Assembly (NCBI GenBank): GCA_963169915.1
Contig: CAUJEM010000126.1
Location: 1 to 64,000, forward strand
Reading direction: 5' to 3'
Source: Myxococcota bacterium
Lineage (GTDB): Bacteria > Myxococcota_A > Polyangia > Polyangiales > Polyangiaceae
DNA length: 64,000 nucleotides
A program made the translations under genes and the position numbers. The notes under the pieces are model-generated. The model searched no databases. It was not told the DNA's origin and saw only the letters and a list, made by a program, of their open reading frames with translations. Positions 1-7,280 of the stretch are shown one piece after another. Each line of letters opens with the position of its first letter. The first letter of the stretch is position 1.

Positions 1-372
1 CCGGAGGCGTACCTCACCGACGTGCTCCTCCGGATCCAAGATCAGCCGAAGAGCCGGCTCGCCGAGCTCCTCCCCCATCGCTGGAAGGAGGACTTCGGCG
101 CGGGCTACACCGTCGAGAGGACCGTCACGCCCGGCGGCGCGCCCGGAGCGGGCGCGGGGGACACGAAGACAGACGCGCTCCGCGCGTCACTACACCACCT
201 GGGCTCGCGACGCGAGAGCGGCCGCGCGACCGCGTCGACCCATGCCCGCGCGACGATGTCCAGCGGCTGTGGGCTCCCTTCCCCGGACGGATACGTCGCG
301 ACGGCCACCACCGACGACGAGCTCGATGCGCTGCTGCCCGATCGCTGGCGCTCACTGGGGCCGGCGCCGTAG
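1..372 (+). pseudogene. IS66-family transposase C-terminal remnant
   Basis: The reading frame is open from the window edge and ends at a TAG. Its first 22 or so residues (YLTDVLLRIQ, then RLAELLPHRW) match the conserved tail of IS66 transposases, which usually reads YL.DVL.R...HP..R..ELLP..W. The following residues become glycine/alanine-rich and do not look like a transposase. Near the end a second similar element, DELDALLPDRW, appears, as if another tail had been joined on. The catalytic part lies outside the window, so it is not possible to say whether the upstream copy is intact. No terminal inverted repeat was recognised nearby. Best read as a decayed insertion-sequence end. Confidence 0.55.
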
Positions 373-596
373 TCGTCATCGAAGCTGCCGACAACCACGT
401 GCCTGGTCAGACGGTTACGGCGCTCTCGAGCTCGCGGTAGGCGCTGCTCAATAGGCCGGGCGCGGCTGCGGCCCAGTCTCGCGAGAGGCCTTGGGCGCCG
501 CAGGGTCTCGGCGCGCTGAGCTGCCCGGTGGGGGCCGCCACCCCCGTGAGGTCCCAGGAATTTGGCGCCCCGCGAGGGGTGGCGCAAAATCCTCGC

Positions 597-1601
597 GTGA
601 AGCACGGACTGTGGCTCGGGTTGGCGCTGCTGGGATCACTCCCCGGCTGCCGCTCGGCCGCCGCCAACGGACACCCGGCGCCGAGCGCCGCCGCGGAGGC
701 CGAGGGCTCGGTGAGCGTCGCGTTGCCCGCGCCGAGCGCCGCTCCCGCCGCCGTCGTGGAGTGCACGCCGGGCTGCGCCGCCGCGGAGCGCTGCGACGCG
801 GGCCGCTGTGTCCCCAACTGCCCCGAGGGGGAGGTGTACATCCCCGCCACGGGGCCGGAGGGCTTCGTCATGGGGCGTGGTCGGCCGGGCAGCCAAGACC
901 AGGCTCACCGGGTCATCCTCACGCAGCCGTTCTGCATGGACGAGACCGAGGTGACGGTGGAGGCCTACCGCCGCTGCTACGACGCCGGGGCCTGCGAGCT
1001 GCCGCAGCTCAACGACCGCAACTCCAACTTCAGGTCCGAGTACCAGCGCGCGCGCCACCCCATCAACATGGTCAATTGGCGCAAGGCGGGGCACTACTGC
1101 GGCACGCGCGGGCAGCGCCTGCCCACGGAGGCCGAGTGGGAGTGGGCGGCGGGCGGCGGCGTGCGCAAGTACCCCTGGGGTGACGCGCCCGAGCCCACCT
1201 GCGACAACCGCACCGCGGACTTCACGCCCGGCGGAGCGCCCAAGTCCGACCCCGCCGGGGATGTGGGCTGTTTCGGGGGCGGCACGAGCCCCGTCAAGAG
1301 CTTCCCGCTCGGCGTGGCGGTGTGGCCCGACGGGCAGCTCTGGGAGCTGGCCGGCAACGTGTGGGAGTGGACGGCGGACTGCCTCGTGCCCTACCCGAGC
1401 GAGACCGTCACCGATCCGAGCCCGCAGGCGCACCCGAAGCTCAACGGCACGTGCGTGGTGCGGGCGCTGCGCGGCGGCGGCTGGAACCGCAGCGTCACCG
1501 CGCTGAAGACCACGCTGCGCGCGGGCTCGAAGCTCACCTACCAGGTGGGTGGCCTCGGGTTTCGCTGCGTGCGCTACGGCGCGAGCAGCACCCAGCCCTA
1601 G
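597..1601 (+). CDS. SUMF1/FGE-sulfatase-domain lipoprotein
   Basis: A secreted lipoprotein of 334 residues. The GTG start at 597 is chosen because it gives a compact signal peptide ending in the lipobox LPGC. A longer in-frame start at 528 would bury it. After an Ala/Pro-rich linker and a short Cys-rich stretch comes a SUMF1-type domain (about residues 85-330). It is marked by FVMGRG, DETEVTVEAYRRC, LPTEAEWEWAAGG, YPWGD, LAGNVWEWTADC, RGGGWN and a final GLGFRCVR. The cysteine pair used by true formylglycine-generating enzymes is not present at the expected place before GLGFRC. It is therefore more likely a binding or structural member than an FGE. Such lipoproteins are common in myxobacteria. 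No operon partner is evident. Confidence 0.85.
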   Translation: MKHGLWLGLALLGSLPGCRSAAANGHPAPSAAAEAEGSVSVALPAPSAAPAAVVECTPGCAAAERCDAGRCVPNCPEGEVYIPATGPEGFVMGRGRPGSQDQAHRVILTQPFCMDETEVTVEAYRRCYDAGACELPQLNDRNSNFRSEYQRARHPINMVNWRKAGHYCGTRGQRLPTEAEWEWAAGGGVRKYPWGDAPEPTCDNRTADFTPGGAPKSDPAGDVGCFGGGTSPVKSFPLGVAVWPDGQLWELAGNVWEWTADCLVPYPSETVTDPSPQAHPKLNGTCVVRALRGGGWNRSVTALKTTLRAGSKLTYQVGGLGFRCVRYGASSTQP

Positions 1602-1675
1602 CTTGTGCCTGCGCCGCTGCTCGAAGCCTGCCGGCGTGGCTCGCCCGTCGCTTGCGGCCACCGAGCGTCGCCGCT

Positions 1676-1681
1676 TAGGCT
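1676..1681 (+). promoter_or_regulatory. TAGGCT -10-like box before the 1688 gene
   Basis: TAGGCT lies 6 nt before the ATG at 1688. The intervening GGAGGC could also act as a ribosome binding site, so this case is ambiguous between a leaderless and a led transcript. Confidence 0.35.
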
Positions 1682-1687
1682 GGAGGC

Positions 1688-2773
1688 ATGTCCTCTCGAG
1701 CGTGTCGGGGAGTGAGCTGGTTGGGGGTCGCCTCGCTGGTGCTGGCTTCGGGCTGCGGCGCAGGCGGCGGCGCGGGCGGTGACGGCGCGGGCGCTGGAGC
1801 CTCGGGCGGTGGAGCCGCAGGTGCTGGGGCCGGAGGCGGCGGCGCGGGCGCGGGCGGTGGCGGCGCAGGCACGGGCGGCGGCGCGGGGACGCAGGCCACG
1901 GATCGAGACGCGGTCTGGGCGGAGGGGCTCGCCCCCGGCGTGAACTGGGGCCTCGCGGAGGGCTACCCGGGCGACGAGGGCATCGGCACGCACCCGGCCG
2001 TCTACGGCGCGGAGGACTTCGAGTCCGGCGCGGTGCGGCTCCCCACCGAAGAAGACCGCCTCGCGAGCAACCTCACCGTGGAGACGGCGGAGGTCCACAC
2101 GGGCCGCTACGCCGCGTCGTTCTCCTGGCCTCAGGGACTCAACGGGCCCACCACGCGCTTCCGCCTCCCCACGGACCCCTCGGACAACCCGACGAACGCG
2201 TACTTCGTGCGCGCTTGTTACAACTTCGACAAGAGCTTCCACCCCGGAGATCAGACCTCGGAGGTGGGCGTGAAGGGCTTCGGCATCTACGCGGATCGGG
2301 AGGGCACCACGGAGTCCAACTGGTACGACGTCTCCATTCAATACGTGGGCTGGGGCGGGAGCTCCAAGCCGCAGGCCAACGACGGCTTCCTGTGGGTGGG
2401 TCACCTCTACAGCTACAACCCGCACCCGGAGGAGGCGGTGGCGACGCTCGGCGTCATCGAGAACCTCACGGAGTATCGCTTCTCGTCGTATGCGGACCCC
2501 TTCGAGTACCTCAAGTTCAACACCTGGCGCTGCTACGAGGCGGGCCTGTACCTCAACACGCCCGGGCAGAACGACGGCGAGGCGCGCTTCTGGATCGACG
2601 GCGTCCTGCAGTCGCGGGTCACCCACATGCGCTTCCGTGACGCGGAGCAGCCGCGCCCGGACAACGTGAACATCAACCTCCACCGCACCACCGAGGACTT
2701 CGCTCACACCATGACGCGCTGGATGGACAACATCGTCATCTCCCGGCGCTACATCGGCCCCGTGAAGCGCTGA
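1688..2773 (+). CDS. Gly-rich lipoprotein with lyase/lectin-like jelly-roll domain
   Basis: 361 residues. A signal peptide with lipobox ASGC is followed by about 40 residues of Gly/Ala linker, typical of myxobacterial surface lipoproteins. The remaining 290 residues form a globular domain. Visible motifs are EDFESGAVRL, WYDVSIQYVGWGG, FNTWRCYEAG, ARFWIDGVL and TRWMDNIVIS. This pattern of a core beta-sandwich with a concluding WMDN.V.S strand resembles secreted polysaccharide-lyase or concanavalin-like proteins (PL14/Cip1 style). Catalytic residues could not be assigned, so carbohydrate binding or cleavage is an inference. It stands alone, converging on the GNAT gene at 2813. Confidence 0.6.
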   Translation: MSSRACRGVSWLGVASLVLASGCGAGGGAGGDGAGAGASGGGAAGAGAGGGGAGAGGGGAGTGGGAGTQATDRDAVWAEGLAPGVNWGLAEGYPGDEGIGTHPAVYGAEDFESGAVRLPTEEDRLASNLTVETAEVHTGRYAASFSWPQGLNGPTTRFRLPTDPSDNPTNAYFVRACYNFDKSFHPGDQTSEVGVKGFGIYADREGTTESNWYDVSIQYVGWGGSSKPQANDGFLWVGHLYSYNPHPEEAVATLGVIENLTEYRFSSYADPFEYLKFNTWRCYEAGLYLNTPGQNDGEARFWIDGVLQSRVTHMRFRDAEQPRPDNVNINLHRTTEDFAHTMTRWMDNIVISRRYIGPVKR

Positions 2774-2812
2774 GCGCCGCCGTCGCGCCTCGCCTCGCCT
2801 CTCGAGCGCCAC

Positions 2813-3346
2813 TCAGGCTGGGCGCGCGCGTCGCAGGATGTGCTCGCGGTCCAGCCAGCGCCCCACCGGGTAGTCGTACTCCCCGACTTTGCGGAAGCCG
2901 TAGCGCTCATAGAGGCGCTGGGCACGTGCGTTGCCGCTCCACACGCCGACCCACTGGGCGCCGGGGCCGCGCTCGCTCATCCACGCCAGCGCCCGCTCGA
3001 GCAGCTGCGGGCCGAGCCCGCGGCCCTGCGCCTCCCGCACGAGGTAGAGGCGGCAGAGCTCCAGATCTTCCGGCCGCACCGCAGGGTGGGGTAGGGCGCA
3101 GCTCCCCGCGACGCCAAAGCCGACGATGGCCCCGGCCACCTCCGCGACCCACCACGCCTCACGCGGAGAGGCGAGGCGCGCGCGGTGCCGCTCGACGCTG
3201 AAGTCCTTGTCCAGGAAGGCCGTCAAGTCCTCGGGGGGGTAGGGGATGGAAAAATCCTCGACGAAGGTCTCCACGAAGGTGCGTCGCCCCGCTTGGGCGA
3301 TCGCCTCGGCGTCCTCGAGGGTGGCGCGGCGGAGGGTGGCCTTCAC
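2813..3346 (-). CDS. GNAT-family N-acetyltransferase
   Basis: 177 residues, GTG start. The acetyl-CoA-binding motif A reads LYLVREAQGRGLGPQLLERAL (R/Q-x-x-G-x-G/A). It is followed by the C-terminal LYERYGFRKVGEYDYPVG segment typical of GNAT motif B. The N-terminal RRATLEDAEAIAQAGRRTF is the usual first strand and helix. This is a stand-alone acyltransferase of unknown substrate, probably a small molecule or peptide. It converges with the lipoprotein gene upstream and diverges from the methyltransferase gene. A TAGGCT box sits 6 nt before the GTG with no Shine-Dalgarno sequence, which supports this start and a leaderless message. Confidence 0.85.
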   Translation of the reverse strand: MKATLRRATLEDAEAIAQAGRRTFVETFVEDFSIPYPPEDLTAFLDKDFSVERHRARLASPREAWWVAEVAGAIVGFGVAGSCALPHPAVRPEDLELCRLYLVREAQGRGLGPQLLERALAWMSERGPGAQWVGVWSGNARAQRLYERYGFRKVGEYDYPVGRWLDREHILRRARPA

Positions 3347-3352
3347 GGGGAG

Positions 3353-3358
3353 AGCCTA
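3353..3358 (-). promoter_or_regulatory. -10-like TAGGCT 6 nt before a GTG start
   Basis: On the minus strand TAGGCT is separated from the GTG of the GNAT gene by CTCCCC only. No ribosome binding site fits in that space. It is one of a recurring set in this window. Confidence 0.4.
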
Positions 3359-3421
3359 CTACGCCGAGCCCGCGCCGCGGCAGGCTTTGACCGACGCCCC
3401 GTCGACGGGCATCGTGTCCCC

Positions 3422-4531
3422 ATGAGCCCACCTCTCAGCGCCGCCCTCCAGCTCGTTCGTCGCCTCGAGCTTCGCCAGCGCGCCAGGTGGGTGTTCGGGC
3501 TGCTCGACGCCGCGCTGGCGGCGCCCACCGCCGCGGCCTCCGCGCAGATGCGGCTCGTGCGCCGCGTCGGCATGGAGTACCTGCCGATGAACCGCGCCGT
3601 CCTGCACCGGCTGGGCGTCATCCCCGCGGTCGATCGGTACTACGATCCCTTCGTCTCCGACCGCCACCTGCGCCACTCCCTCGACGACGTGCGCAGCCTA
3701 CCCGGCCTGGATCTCCACGAGGCCGACTACGAGGCGCTGTTTCGCGCCCTCGGCGCGTGGGGTCAGGAGCCCATCGAGGGCCCCCTCGAAGGGACGGAGC
3801 TCGCCTATCAGTACGGCAACGGCACCTATGGCGGCTACGACGCCGCGCTCCTCCATGCGTTCATCCGCCAGCTCCGTCCGCGGAGGATCCTCGAGGTGGG
3901 CAGCGGCAACTCCACGCTGGTCGCCCTGCGCGCGCTGAGCCGCAACCGGAGCGAGGGCGCGGCGTGCGACCACGTCTGCATCGAGCCCTTCGAGATGCCT
4001 TGGCTGGAACGGTCAGGGGTGAAGGTCCTCCGAGAGCGAGCGGAGGTGGTGGGGCTCTCACCGTTCGAGGCGCTGCGCGACGGAGATCTGCTCTTCATCG
4101 ACAACTCACACATCATCCGCCCGCAGGGTGACGTGCTGTTCCTCGTCCAAGAGGTACTCCCGCGGCTGCCTCCCGGGGTCACGGTCCACATCCATGACAT
4201 CTTCACGCCGAGGGACTACCCGCGGCTCTGGCTGCTCGAGCGCATGCTGTTCTGGAACGAGCAGTACGTCGTGGAGGCGCTGCTGACCGACAACCCCACC
4301 TACCGCGTGCTCGTCCCGGCCCACCACGTCTACACGACCCAGCGGGCGCTGTTCACCCTCCTGCGGCCAGAGCTGGCGAGCGCGCAGACCATGCCCCCCA
4401 CGAGCCTCTGGCTGCGACGTGAGCCGGCCGCGGCCCCGGCCGTCGCCGCGCCGCCCGCGCCGCCCGCCGCGCCGCCCGCGCCGCCCGCGGCGCCCGCGAG
4501 CAGCGCGCCCTCGCGCCGCCGCCGGCGCTGA
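3422..4531 (+). CDS. Class I SAM-dependent methyltransferase with Ala/Pro tail
   Basis: 369 residues from ATG 3422. An upstream in-frame start would run into the divergent GNAT gene's promoter. The SAM-binding motif I is ILEVGSGNST (about residue 158), followed by an acidic motif, CIEPFE, and by LLFIDNSH, a metal- or substrate-site pattern of the Methyltransf_24 group. VHIHDIF follows in the next strand. The last 35 residues are a run of Ala-Pro repeats ending in SRRRRR, not expected for the family and possibly a membrane or partner tether. The substrate is unknown; related proteins act in glycan or secondary metabolism. No operon partner. Confidence 0.75.
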   Translation: MSPPLSAALQLVRRLELRQRARWVFGLLDAALAAPTAAASAQMRLVRRVGMEYLPMNRAVLHRLGVIPAVDRYYDPFVSDRHLRHSLDDVRSLPGLDLHEADYEALFRALGAWGQEPIEGPLEGTELAYQYGNGTYGGYDAALLHAFIRQLRPRRILEVGSGNSTLVALRALSRNRSEGAACDHVCIEPFEMPWLERSGVKVLRERAEVVGLSPFEALRDGDLLFIDNSHIIRPQGDVLFLVQEVLPRLPPGVTVHIHDIFTPRDYPRLWLLERMLFWNEQYVVEALLTDNPTYRVLVPAHHVYTTQRALFTLLRPELASAQTMPPTSLWLRREPAAAPAVAAPPAPPAAPPAPPAAPASSAPSRRRRR

Positions 4532-4587
4532 GCGTCACGCCCGGAGGGCCCACGTCGCCGCCCCCCGCCCCGGCGCCGCGTCCGCCC

Positions 4588-4616
4588 TTGACCTGGGCCA
4601 CCCCTTCCTAAACACT
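4588..4616 (+). promoter_or_regulatory. Candidate sigma-70-type promoter of the beta-oxidation operon
   Basis: TTGACC at 4588-4593 matches the -35 consensus in five of six positions. The sequence TAAACACT begins at 4609, giving a spacer of 15-17 nt depending on the -10 hexamer chosen. It lies 54 nt before the ATG at 4670, leaving a leader that contains a CGGAGAA ribosome binding site. Confidence 0.4.
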
Positions 4617-4669
4617 GCCGCCGCCGTCCGGCCCTGCCCGGCCCCAGCCGCCCTCCCGGAGAATCCCTC

Positions 4670-6013
4670 ATGCAGCTTCCGCCTGCGGCGCCGTCGCTCG
4701 CCGCCGACCCCCTCCTCCAGCAGCGCCCCCTCCAGCACGTCGTGGTGCTCGGCGCCAACGGCACCATGGGCTACGGCAGCGGCGCGCTGTTCACCCAGGC
4801 CGTCCCGAAGGTCACCTTCTTGGCGCGCACTCGTGAGAAGGCCGAGCAGGGGCTCGCCGGCGCCATCCGGCAGGTGCGCTCACCCACCGTGGCCGACCGG
4901 GTGCGCTGCGGCAGCTACGAGGAGCTGCCCGAGGCGCTCGCCAGCGCGGATCTGGTGTTCGAGGCGGTGACGGAGCAGCTCGAGCTCAAGCGCGAGTTCT
5001 TCGAGCGCATCGACGCGCACCGCCGCGCGGACTCCATCGTGGCGACGGTCACCAGCGGGCTGTCCATCGACGCGCTGGCCGAGGGGCGCAGCGAGAGCTT
5101 CCAGCAACACTTCTTGGGGCTGCACTTCTTCAACCCGCCCAACGTCATCGTCGGCACGGAGCTGGTGCCGAGCCGCTTCACCCGCCCGGAGGTGGTCAGC
5201 TTCGTCGAGCGCTTCAGTGACAAGCGGCTCGGGCGCCGCATGGTGCTCACCAACGATCGCCCGGGTTTTGCGGGCAACCGCATCGGCTTCAAGCTCCTGA
5301 ATGAGGTGGCGCAGCTCGCGGAGGAGCACGGCGTGGCGCTGATGGAGAGGCTGGTGGGGCCTTACACGGGCCGCGCCCTCACGCCGCTGGCCACCATCGA
5401 TCTGGTGGGCTGGGACATCCACCGCGCCATCGTGGACAACATCCACGCCCTCACCCAGGACGAAGCTCACGACACGCTGCGCCTGCCGGGCTACATGGCC
5501 AAGCTGATGGAGGGCGGCACCCTCGGACGGAAGTCTGGCGGCGGCTTCACTCGCCGGGAAGGCAAGGAGCGCTGGGTGCTCGAGCCGAAGACGGGGCGCT
5601 ACCTGTCACCGTCGGAGATCAAGCTGCCGCGCCTCGACTTCATCGCGGAGGTGGCGGCGCTGCACCGTGAGGGGCGCTACCGGGAGGCGCTGGCGGTGTT
5701 CGCCGACGCGCCCGGTGACGAGGCGGCGCTCGCGCGCCGGGTCATCGCCGGCTACCTCAGCTACGCCCTTCACCGCGTGGGGGAGGTCACCGAGGAGCTC
5801 AGCGGCATCGACCGCATCATGGGCTTCGGCTTCAATTGGGCGCCGCCGGGCGTGCTCATCGACTGGCTCGGCCCGAAGGTCGCCGCCGGGATGATCGAGC
5901 GCGCGGGCTTGCCCGTGCCCCCCGCGCTCACGGCCGCCGCCGCGAGCGCCACGCCGCCCCGCTTCGCCAGCGAGCGCCACGACAACCCTGGCCGCTACTT
6001 CGTCGCCGCCTGA
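4670..6013 (+). CDS. 3-hydroxyacyl-CoA dehydrogenase
   Basis: 447 residues, soluble. It should oxidise L-3-hydroxyacyl-CoA to 3-ketoacyl-CoA with NAD in fatty-acid beta-oxidation. The Rossmann glycine motif is VVVLGANGTMGYGSG at residues 24-38 (GxNGxMG). The family block LGLHFFNPP follows near residue 150 with the catalytic His. NDRPGFAGNRIGF marks the start of the C-terminal dimerisation domain, and TLGRKSGGGF is the usual second-domain motif. It lacks an enoyl-CoA hydratase domain, so it is not a full FadB. The thiolase gene begins 15 nt downstream with its own RBS, consistent with an operon that performs the last two steps of a beta-oxidation cycle. Confidence 0.9.
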   Translation: MQLPPAAPSLAADPLLQQRPLQHVVVLGANGTMGYGSGALFTQAVPKVTFLARTREKAEQGLAGAIRQVRSPTVADRVRCGSYEELPEALASADLVFEAVTEQLELKREFFERIDAHRRADSIVATVTSGLSIDALAEGRSESFQQHFLGLHFFNPPNVIVGTELVPSRFTRPEVVSFVERFSDKRLGRRMVLTNDRPGFAGNRIGFKLLNEVAQLAEEHGVALMERLVGPYTGRALTPLATIDLVGWDIHRAIVDNIHALTQDEAHDTLRLPGYMAKLMEGGTLGRKSGGGFTRREGKERWVLEPKTGRYLSPSEIKLPRLDFIAEVAALHREGRYREALAVFADAPGDEAALARRVIAGYLSYALHRVGEVTEELSGIDRIMGFGFNWAPPGVLIDWLGPKVAAGMIERAGLPVPPALTAAAASATPPRFASERHDNPGRYFVAA

Positions 6014-6028
6014 GCTCTGGAGCCTGAG

Positions 6029-7258
6029 ATGCGTCAGCCAGAAATATACATCCTTGGTGGGTATCAGACGGATTTCGCCCGCAACTGGGGCAAAGAGAAG
6101 AAGCACATCACCGCGCTGATGCGTGAGAGCGTGCTCGGCGCGCTCGAGGTCACGCGCCTCGACGCGAAGGACGTGGAGGTGGCGCACGTCGGCAACTTCG
6201 CGGCGGAGCTGTACTGCCGCCAAGGGCACCTCGGCGCGTTCTTCCTCGAGGCGGATCCCGCGTTCGAGGGGCTGGCCACCAGCCGCCACGAGGCCGCCTG
6301 CGCGTCGGGCAGCATCGCCCTGCTGGCCGCCTCGGCGGAGCTGGAGGCAGGCCGCTACTCGCTGGCCTGCGTGGTAGGCGTGGAGCAGATGAAGACCGTC
6401 AGCTCGGTCGAGGGTGGTGACTACTTGGGCACGGCGGCCTGGTACGAGCGGGAGGCCAAGGGCGTGGAGTTCCCGTTCCCCAAGCTCTTCGGGCGGCTGG
6501 GGGACGAGTATGAGCGCCGCTACGGGCTGAAGGACGAGCACCTGGCCCGCATCAGCGCCATCAACTTCGCCAACGCCAAGCTCAACCCGAACGCGCAGAC
6601 CCGCACCTGGACCATGAACGAGCGCCACGCGCTCTGCCGCACGGAGGACAACGCGCCGGTCGGCGGGCGGCTGCGCATCAGCGACTGCTCGCAGGTGACG
6701 GACGGCGCGGTGGCGGTGTTCCTCGCCACGCGTGAGGCGGCCGAGCGCTACGCCCAGCGGCGCGGCCTGTCGGTGGAGCGGCTGCCGCGCCTGCTCGGCT
6801 GGGGCCACCACACGGCCTACCTGCGCTTCGATGACAAGGTGCGCAGCAGCGAGGGGAGCCCCTACGTCTTGCCCACGGTGCGCGCCACCATCACGGACGC
6901 CCTGCGCCGCGCCGGCGTCCGGGACGTGAGCGAGCTGAGCGCCATCGAGACGCACGACTGTTTCACCACCAGCGAGTACATGGCCATCGATCACTTCGGC
7001 CTCACCGCGCCGGGAGAGAGCTGGAAGGCCATCGAGGACGGCAGCATCGAGCTCGGAGGTCGCTGCCCCATCAACCCGAGCGGCGGGCTCATCGGCGCCG
7101 GGCACCCCGTGGGCGCCACCGGCGTGCGCCAGCTCCTCGACGCCTACAAACAGATCGCCGGCCAGGCGGGCGACTATCAGGTCGAGGGCGCGCGCCGCGT
7201 GGCCACGCTGAACATCGGCGGCAGCGGGACGACGAGCGTCAGCTTCGTGGTGGGCTGA
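6029..7258 (+). CDS. Thiolase (acetyl-CoA acyltransferase, SCP-x type)
   Basis: 409 residues. It cleaves 3-ketoacyl-CoA with CoA, or condenses in reverse. The nucleophilic cysteine sits in HEAACASGSIAL near residue 90. The second conserved block is SAIETHDCFTTSEY. The C-terminal NPSGGLIGAGHPVGATG carries the catalytic His. The ETHDCF form and the absence of a C-terminal catalytic CxG cysteine point to the SCP2-thiolase/lipid-transfer branch rather than FadA. It follows the hydroxyacyl-CoA dehydrogenase by 15 nt with a GGAG ribosome site, and precedes the membrane phosphodiesterase by about 22 nt, so all three may be co-transcribed. Confidence 0.9.
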   Translation: MRQPEIYILGGYQTDFARNWGKEKKHITALMRESVLGALEVTRLDAKDVEVAHVGNFAAELYCRQGHLGAFFLEADPAFEGLATSRHEAACASGSIALLAASAELEAGRYSLACVVGVEQMKTVSSVEGGDYLGTAAWYEREAKGVEFPFPKLFGRLGDEYERRYGLKDEHLARISAINFANAKLNPNAQTRTWTMNERHALCRTEDNAPVGGRLRISDCSQVTDGAVAVFLATREAAERYAQRRGLSVERLPRLLGWGHHTAYLRFDDKVRSSEGSPYVLPTVRATITDALRRAGVRDVSELSAIETHDCFTTSEYMAIDHFGLTAPGESWKAIEDGSIELGGRCPINPSGGLIGAGHPVGATGVRQLLDAYKQIAGQAGDYQVEGARRVATLNIGGSGTTSVSFVVG

Positions 7259-7280
7259 GGGGCGGCGCTCGGTGGGCGCG

